This document shows, in pieces, positions 11,101 through 20,100 of a stretch of DNA of 64,000 nt. The stretch covers positions 434,001-498,000 of the forward strand of contig NZ_QCYJ01000084.1 of assembly GCF_003123685.1 (NCBI RefSeq). Reading direction: 5' to 3'. A program made the position numbers and the translations under genes. How positions within the stretch are numbered: the stretch's first letter is position 1; every line of letters begins with the position of its first letter. Under the pieces are notes generated by a model. It worked only from the letters and a program-made list of their open reading frames with translations. It was not told where the DNA came from and ran no database searches. The DNA comes from Nocardia aurea. Lineage in GTDB: Bacteria > Actinomycetota > Actinomycetes > Mycobacteriales > Mycobacteriaceae.

Positions 11101-14100
11101 TGCGCACCGCCCTGGATCCCGGTGAACCGTTCACCGCCCTGCTGGCCAGGCAGCGCGAGGACGATCTCGCGGCCTTCGCGAACGCCGATATCCCGTTCGA
11201 GCAGCTGGTCGAGGTCCTCGCCCCGTCGCGTTCGACCGGACGGACCCCGCTGTTCCAGGTGGCGCTGTCCTTCGTGAACCTGCCCGCCGGTGATTTCCAG
11301 CTGCCCGGCCTGAGCGTGCGCGGTCTGGACGCGCCCGTCGATATCGAACGTTTCGACATGCAGTTGACCGTGGTCGAGGGTTCCGGCGGCGACAGCGGTT
11401 CCGACGGCATGGCAGGCGAACTGACCTACGCCCGCGACATCTTCGACGCCGCGACGGTGCGCGGTTTCGCCGAGCGTTTCGTGCGGCTGCTGCGTGAGAT
11501 CGTGGCCAGCCCGCGGACCGCCGTGGGTGATCTGCGCCTGCTGTCGGACACCGAACTCGACCGGCTCGGCCGGATGAGCGGTCCGGCCAGCACCGAAACC
11601 GGAATGCTGCCCGACATCCTGGCCGCGGCCGCCCTCCGCAATCCGGACGGCGCGGCGATCCGGGACGGCGCGCGCACGCTCACCTACCGCGAAGTGGACG
11701 CGCGCTCTTCACGTCTGGCGCGCGAGATGATCGAACGGGGTATCGGCCCGGGCGATCTGGTCGCGATCGGCATCCCGCGATCGCTGGAATCGGTGCTGTC
11801 GTTCTGGGCGGTGGCGAAAACCGGCGCCGGTTTCGTCCCGGTCGACCCGAACTACCCGCCGGAGCGGGTCGCGCACATGCTCGCCGACTCCGGTGCGATC
11901 CTCGGTCTGACGGTCCAGGAGGTCCGCCCCGATTTCGGCGACGACATCGACTGGCTGATCCTCGACGACCAGGATTTCGAGATCGCCATCCAGCGCCGCA
12001 GCGGCGCTCCCATCGGCGATGCCAACCGGATCCGTCCGATCCGCGCGTCGAACGTGGCCTACATGGTCTACACCTCCGGATCCACCGGCGTGCCCAAGGG
12101 CGTCGCGGTGACCCACGCCGGACTCGCCGGCTACAACGCCGAACAGCGTGAGCGTTTCGCGGTCGACCAGGATTCGCGCACACTGCATTTCGCGACGCCG
12201 AGTTTCGACGGCGCGGTACTGGAACTGCTGCTCGCCACCGGCGCGGCCGCCACCATGGTCGTCGTCCCGACCGACGTCTACGGCGGTGCGGACCTGACCG
12301 ATCTGCTGCGGTCCGAGCGGGTCACCCACATGTTCATCACCGCCGCCGCGCTGGCCTCGCTGGACCCGACCGGGCTCACCGACCTGCGCGCGGTCTTCAC
12401 CGGTGGCGAGACCTGGTCCCCGGATCTGGTGCGCCGCTGGGCCGTTGACGGCAGGCAGTTCCACAACGCCTACGGTCCGACCGAGACCACCATCATCGTC
12501 AACTTCAGCGAACCGCTGGCCCCCGGCATTCCGGTGACGATCGGCGCGCCGATTCGCGGCGTGACCGAATGGGTGCTCGACGAGCGCCTGCGGCCGGTGC
12601 CGGTCGGCGTGTCCGGCGAGCTGTACATCGCCGGTGACCAGGTGGCCGACGGTTACCACCGGCGTCCGAGCCTGACGGCGGGGCGTTTCGTGGCCGGTCC
12701 GTGGCTGCGCCGTGGCCGGATGTATCGCACCGGCGACATCGTCCGCTGGACCCCCGGCGGCGAGATCGAATTCGTCGGACGCAACGACTTCCAGGTGAAG
12801 GTGCGCGGTTTCCGCATCGAACTGGGCGAGATCGACGCCGTGCTCGCCGATCACGACACCATCGATTTCGCGGTGACCGTCGGCCGCAAACTGGCCAGCG
12901 GGGCGACCGCGCTCGTGTCCTACGTGCACCCCGCGCCGGGACAATCGGTCGATATCGCGGCGCTGACCGCCTACGCCCAGCAGCGGATGCCCGCGCACAT
13001 GGTGCCGACCTCGATCATGGTGCTCGACACGATCCCGCTGACCCCGGTCGGCAAACTGGACCGAAGGGCGCTGCCCGAACCGGTTTTCGAGACCATGACC
13101 TTCCGCGCGCCCGCGACCGAGGCGGAGCAGGCGGTGACCGAGGTCTACGCCGAGGTGCTCGGACTCGACCAGGTCGGCGTCGACGACGATTTCTTCGCCC
13201 TCGGCGGCAATTCGCTCATCGCCACCCGCGTGACGGCTCGCCTGAGCGCCGCGCTCGACGTCGCGGTGCCCGTCCGGCTGGTGTTCGAGGCGCCGACGGT
13301 GGAGGCACTGGCCGCGCGGGTCGCGACGCTGGCCGCCTCGGCACGGCCGAAGCTGGTCGCCAAGCCGCGGCCGGGCAAGGTGCCGCTGTCGCTGGCGCAG
13401 CAACGCATGTGGTTCCTGAACCAATTCGACACGGCCTCGGCGACCTACAACATCCCGGTCGCCGTCCGGCTGACCGGTGTCCTCGACCTGGACGCCCTGC
13501 GCCAGGCGGTGGCCGATGTGGTCGCCAGGCACGAGATCCTGCGGACCAGCTACCCCCAGACCGCCGATGGGCCCGTTCAGGTGATCATGCCCGCCGCGCA
13601 GTCGGTGCCCCGGGTGGATCCGGTCGTGGTGAGCGAATCCGAACTGTTCGGCCGGGTCGCGGAGGTGATCGGCGCGGGCTTCGACGTGTCCGCCGAGATC
13701 CCGTTGCGGGTGGCCCTGTTCCGGGTGAACGCGGCCCTCGACGATCACGTCGTGGTCTTCGTCGTCCATCACATCGCCGGTGACGGTTGGTCGATGGGCC
13801 CGCTGACCCGCGACGTGATGACCGCCTACGCCGCGCGGGCCGCGGGCGCCGCACCGGCGTGGGACCAACTTCCGGTGCAGTACGCCGATTTCAGCATCTG
13901 GCAGCGGGCCGTCCTCGGCGCCGAGGACGATCCGGAATCGCTGGCGGGCCAACAGATCGCCTTCTGGCGGCGGGAACTGTCCGGGCTGCCGGAGGAATCC
14001 ACGGTGGCGGGCGACCGGCCGCGCCCGAACGTACCGAGTCAGCGTGGCGCTTCGGTCGAATTCGTGGTCGACGCCCCGGTGCGGGCCGCGCTCGCCCAGG

Positions 14101-17100
14101 TGGCGCGCGCGCAGAACGCGACACTGTTCATGGTGGTGCATTCCGCCCTCGCGGTCCTGCTCGGCAGGATCTCCGGTGCGGAGGACATCGCGATCGGCAC
14201 CCCCGTCGCCGGTCGCGGCGACGCCGCCATCGACGACCTGATCGGCATGTTCGTCAACACCGTCGTGCTGCGCAGCGAGATCAGGGCGGGCGAGACCTTC
14301 ACCGACCTGGTCGCCAGGCAGCGCGAGACCGATATCGCCGCACTCGCGCACGCCGACATCCCGTTCGAACGGCTCGTCGACGTCCTGGAGCCGGAGCGCT
14401 CGACCAATCGTTCGCCGCTGTTCCAGGTGATCCTGGCCTTCCAGAACCTGCCGGGCGGGTCCTTCGAACTGCCGGGATTGCGTGCGGGCACGGTCGAATT
14501 CGACGCCGCCGTCGAGAAATTCGACATGTCGCTGACGGTTTTCGAGACCGTGGACGCCGACGGCGCCGACGTGCTGTCGTGCCACCTGTCCTACGCGACG
14601 GATCTGTACGACCCGGCCACGGCGGCCGGATTCGCCGACCGCTTCCAGCGTCTGCTCGGCGCGATCGCCGACCGGCCGCGCACCCCCGTCGGCGATATCG
14701 AACTGCTGACCGACACCGAGCGCGAACAGGTGCTGCGCGAGTGGAGTTCCTCCGGCCCGGATGTGGGACTGGAGACCACGCTGGTCGACCTGTTCGACCT
14801 GGCCGCGCTGGAGAACGCCGGCCGTACCGCGGTCGTCTTCGAGCAGACCCGCCTCGACTACGCCGAGCTCGACGACCAGTCCAATCGCCTGGCCCGCAAG
14901 CTGATCGAGGCGGGCGCGGGTCCGGAGACGCTGGTCGCGGTGGCGCTGCCGCGTTCGCTCGAACTGGTCGTCGCGCTGCTGGCGACGGTCAAGGCGGGCG
15001 CGGGATACCTCCCGGTGGATCCCACCTATCCGGCCGACCGCATCGCCTACATGATCGACGACGCGCGCCCGGTCTGCGTGCTGACCCACGCCGATCGAGA
15101 GATCGCGCTGCCGCAGGGCCTGCCGATCCTGGAGATCGACCGGCTCGACCTGTCCTTCTACGACGCGTCGACCATCGCCGACGCCGAACGCCGTCATCCG
15201 CTGACCCCGGACACCATCGCCTACGTCATCTACACCTCGGGCTCGACCGGCCGCCCCAAGGGCGTGCGGGTTCCGCACCGGACCGTGGTGAAACTGTTCG
15301 CCAACACCGAACCCGACTTCGGTTTCGACCGCGACGACGTGTGGACGATGTTCCACTCCTACGCGTTCGACTTCTCGGTGTGGGAACTGTGGGGTCCGCT
15401 GCTCTACGGCGGCACCCTCGTCGTCGTCGACTACTACGTCTCGCGTTCGCCCGAGCAGTTCCTCGAACTGCTTCGCCGCGAACGGGTCACGGTGCTCAAC
15501 CAGACCCCGTCGGCCTTCTACCAACTGGCCGAGGCGGACCGGGTGGCCGGACCCGACGCCGAGCCGCTGTCGTTGCGCTACATCGTCTTCGGCGGTGAGG
15601 CGCTCGAATTGCGCAGGCTGGCCGACTGGTACAGCAGGTACGAGGACAACGCGCCGCGCCTGGTGAACATGTACGGCATCACCGAGACGACCGTGCACGT
15701 CACCTACCGCGCGCTCGACGCCGCGTCGGTGGCCGTCGCGGACGGCAGCGTCATCGGCCGCGCCATCCGCGGCCTGCGCACCTACCTGCTCGACACCAGG
15801 CTGCGGCCGGTGCCGGCCGGGGTGCCCGGCGAGATCTACGTCGCCGGAACGCAACTCGCGCGCGGCTACCTCGGCAGGCCCGCGCTGTCCGCGGGCCGGT
15901 TCGTGGCCGACCCGTACGGCGAGCCGGGCGCGCAGCTGTATCGCTCGGGCGATATGGCCCGCTGGAACGCCGACGGCGACCTGGAATACCTGGGTCGCGC
16001 CGACGATCAGGTGAAGGTCCGCGGTTTCCGTATCGAACTCGGCGAGATCGAGGCCGCGGTCCTCGCCCAGGATCGGGTGCGTCAGGCCGCGGTGGTGGTG
16101 CGCGAGGACAAGCCGGGGGATCAGCGCATCGTCGCCTACCTGGTCGGCGATCCGGGCGCCGCGCTCGACACCGAGGCGGTGCGCGAGGGCGCGGGCACGC
16201 TGCTGCCCGGCTACATGGTGCCTTCGGCTTTCGTCGTGATCGACGCGATCCCGTTGACCGCCAACGGCAAACTCGACCGTCGCGCGCTGCCCGCGCCGAC
16301 TTTCACCACCACCGAGACGCGCGAGCCGATCGGCGATGTGGAAGCGCGGATCTCCGAACTGTTCGCGCAGGTGCTCGGCCTGGAACAGGTCGGCGTCGAC
16401 GACTCGTTCTTCTCCGTCGGCGGCGACAGCATCCTGTCGATCCAGCTGGTGTCGCGGGCCAAGGCGGCGGGCATCGTCTTCTCCCCGCGTGACGTCTTCG
16501 AGCAGCGCACCGTCGCCGGGCTGGCCAGGGTGGCCGTCAACGCCGCCGACAACGCGCCGGTCGTGCTCGACGAACTGGCGGGCGCCGGTATCGGCGACGT
16601 GCCGCTGACACCGGTGCTGTCCGCCTATCTCGCCCACGGTTCCTTCGGCCGTTTCTTCCAGAGCATGGTGCTCGGCCTGCCGGAGGAGATCGACACCGAC
16701 GGTCTGCTCGCGACCATCGCCGCGGTGCTCGACCATCACGACGTGCTGCGCTCGCGGGTGCGTCATATCAACGGCGAGTGGCGATTCGAGACATTGCCGC
16801 CGGGCGCGATCGTCCCGGCCGACCTGGTCGGGCGTATCGATGTGCCCGCCGGGGTGACCGAGGACGAACTCCAGCGCATCGCCGCCTCCGCCATGGAGGA
16901 GACCGTCGACGCGCTCGATCCCGGTGAGGGCAGGATGCTGGCCTTCACCTGGCTGCATCGTCCCGACGCCAGGGATGTGCTCGCCGTGGCCGCGCACCAC
17001 TACGCGATCGACGGCGTCTCGTGGCGCATCATCATTCCCGACCTGGCGACGGCCTGGTCCCAGCTCGCGGCCGGACAGCCGATCGTGTTGCCCGACAACG

Positions 17101-20100
17101 GCACCTCGTTCCGGCGCTGGGCGCACGGCCTGGTCGAACTCGCCGCCTCGCCGAGTCGCCGCGACGAGATCGACTTCTGGCAGGACGTGACGTCCACGCC
17201 GGATCCGCTGCTCGGCAGCCGGATGCTCGACCCGACCTTCGACACCCAGGCGACGGTGCGCCGGGTCCAGGTCCGGATCCCGGTCGATGTCGCCGACGCC
17301 GTGCTGACCAAGGTCCCCGCGCTCTACCGCGGCGGGGTCAACGACGGACTGCTCGCCGCGCTCGCGATGGCGGTGCGGGCCTGGCGGGCCCGCCGCGGCA
17401 TCGACGCGCCGCGCACCCTGGTCAAACTGGAGGGCCACGGCCGCGAGGAGGAGGTGCTGCCCGGCGCGGATCTCACCAGGACCGTCGGCTGGTTCACCAG
17501 CATCTACCCGGTGTCGCTCGATCTGAGCACGGTGGATCTCAGCACCATGTTCGACGGTGGCGCCGCCACCGGCGACGCGGTCAAGGCGGTCAAGGAACAG
17601 CTGCTCCGGGTGCCGGACAAGGGCATCGGCTACGGACTGCTGCGCCACCTCAACCGGGAGAGCGCGGGGCGGCTCAGCGATCGGATCGGCCAGATCAGCT
17701 TCAACTACCTCGGCCGGGTCTCGGCCGGAGGTGTGCCGGAGGGCCTGACCGCACTCGGCTGGATGCCGACCGGCGAGGTCGGCCAGCACAGTCCCGACCA
17801 GGATCACGGGATGTCGGCGGCCGCCGTCGTCGACATCAACGCCATCGTCAACGACACCGACGCGGGCCCGCAGATGGACGTCACCTTCCTCTACGCGTCC
17901 GAGGTGATCGATGAGCCCGCGGTGCGCGAACTCGCCGACGACTGGGTCGGCGCGCTGACCGCGCTCGCCCGGCACACCGAGGATGTCTCGGCGGGCGGCC
18001 TCACCCCCTCCGACACCCCGTTGGTCGAGGTCACCCAGGCCGAACTCGACAGGTGGCGCTCCGAGCGGCCGGGTCTGGCCGACGTGGTGCCGCTGTCGCC
18101 GTTGCAGTCCGGACTGCTGTTCCTCAGCGAACTCAGCGCGTCCACCGTCGACGACTACGTCATGCAGTTCACCCTCGAACTGACCGGCCGCATCTACATC
18201 AACCGGATGAAACGCGCCGCCCAGGCCGTGCTCGACCGGCACGCCACGCTGCGCACGGCGTTCGTCAGCACCTCGGACGGCACGCCGGTCGGACTCGTGG
18301 TGGATTCGGTCGACGTGCCGTGGCAGGCCTTCGACGGGGTGCCGGACGAGGAGATGCCCGAGGTTCTCGCCGACGACCAGAAGCGCAGATTCGATCCCTC
18401 GGTCGCGCCGCTGGTGCGGTTCTCCATGCACCGCACGGTGTCGGGGCGCAGTTTCCTGACCCTGACCACCCACCACATCCTGCTCGACGGCTGGTCGATG
18501 CCGCTGCTGATGAAGGATCTGCTCGCGCTGTACGCGCTGCGCGGCGATCCGGCGTTGCTGCCGAGGGTGCGGCCCTACCGCGATTACCTGGCCTGGCTGC
18601 ACAAACAGGATCAGGACGCGGCGCTGCGCGCCTGGACCGACGCGTTGGCGGGCCTGGAGCCGACACCGCTGATCCCCGCGCTGCCCGCACCGCAGGCGCC
18701 GGTGGTCGGTGTCGGGACGACCGGTTTCACGCTGCCGCCGGAGGAGACGACGGCGTTGGCCGCGCTCGCCACCGACACCGGGGTCACCATCAACACCGTC
18801 GTCCAGGCGGCGTGGGCGATGGTGATCGCGAGCAGCACCGATCGCGACGAGGCGGTCTTCGGCGCCGCCGTGTCGGGACGCCCGCCGCAGTTGGACGGGA
18901 TCGACTCGATGGTCGGCCTGTTCGTCAACACCATTCCGGTGCGGGTCCGGTTCGATCCGCGCTGGACCGTGCGGGAGATGCTGAGCGCCTTGCAGGCCGA
19001 ACAGGCCGCGCTGCTCGATCACCACTACATCGGTCTGGCCGACATCCAGCGCGGGATCGGCGTCGACGGCCTGTTCGACACGATGATCGCGTTCGAGTCC
19101 TACCCGGTCGACACCGAGGGACTCGAACAGGCCAGCACCATCGACGGGATGTCGGTGGTGGACCTGAAGGCCGTCAACTTCACCCACTACCCGATCACGC
19201 TGCTGATCAACCTGGACACCCAGTTGCACGTCAAGGTGCTCTTCCAGTACGAGACGGTGGACGAGGCGGTGGCGCAGTCGTTGACCGACCGGATGCGGAT
19301 GCTGCTGAGCGAATTCGTGCTCGCGCCGCAGCGGAATCTGGCCGGGACCGATCTGCTGCTGAGCACCGAGCGGTTCGTCGTCGACTCGATGAACCGGACC
19401 GACGTGCACTGGTCCTCCGACGACGCCACCCTGGTGTCGCTGTTCCAGGAACAGTGCGCCCGCACACCGGACGCGCCCGCGGTCACCTTCGGCCAGCTCA
19501 CGCTGACCTACGCCGAACTGCGCGAACGGGTCTCGGCGCTCGCCGGGGCGTTGACGCGCTACGGCGCGGGCCCGGAAACCCTGATCGCGGTCGCGATGCG
19601 ACGGTCGATCGACCTCGTCGTCGCGATCTACGCGGTACTGGAGACCGGCGCCGGCTATGTGCCGGTCGACCCGGATCATCCGGTCGAACGCAACGACCAC
19701 GTGCTCACGAGTGCGGCGCCGTCGTTCGTGCTCACCACCTCCGCCGACGCCTTCGCGACCGATACCGGGACGGCGATCCTGGATATCGGCGCGCTCGCGG
19801 CGGGCACGGGCTACCTGCCCGCGCGCCGGGCGGTGCGGCCGGACACGCTGGCCTACGTCATCTACACCTCCGGCTCCACCGGCCGTCCCAAGGGCGTGAT
19901 GATCACGCACCGGCAGATGGTCAACCAGTTCCGCTGGGCGCAGTCGGCCTATCCGCACGACCGCACCGACACGGTGCTGCACAAGACGCCGATCACCTTC
20001 GACATCTCGACGTGGGAGTTGTTCTGGCCCTTGCAGACCGGTGCGCGACTGGTCATCGCGGAACCGGACGGGCACCGTGATCCGCGCTACCTGGCCGCGT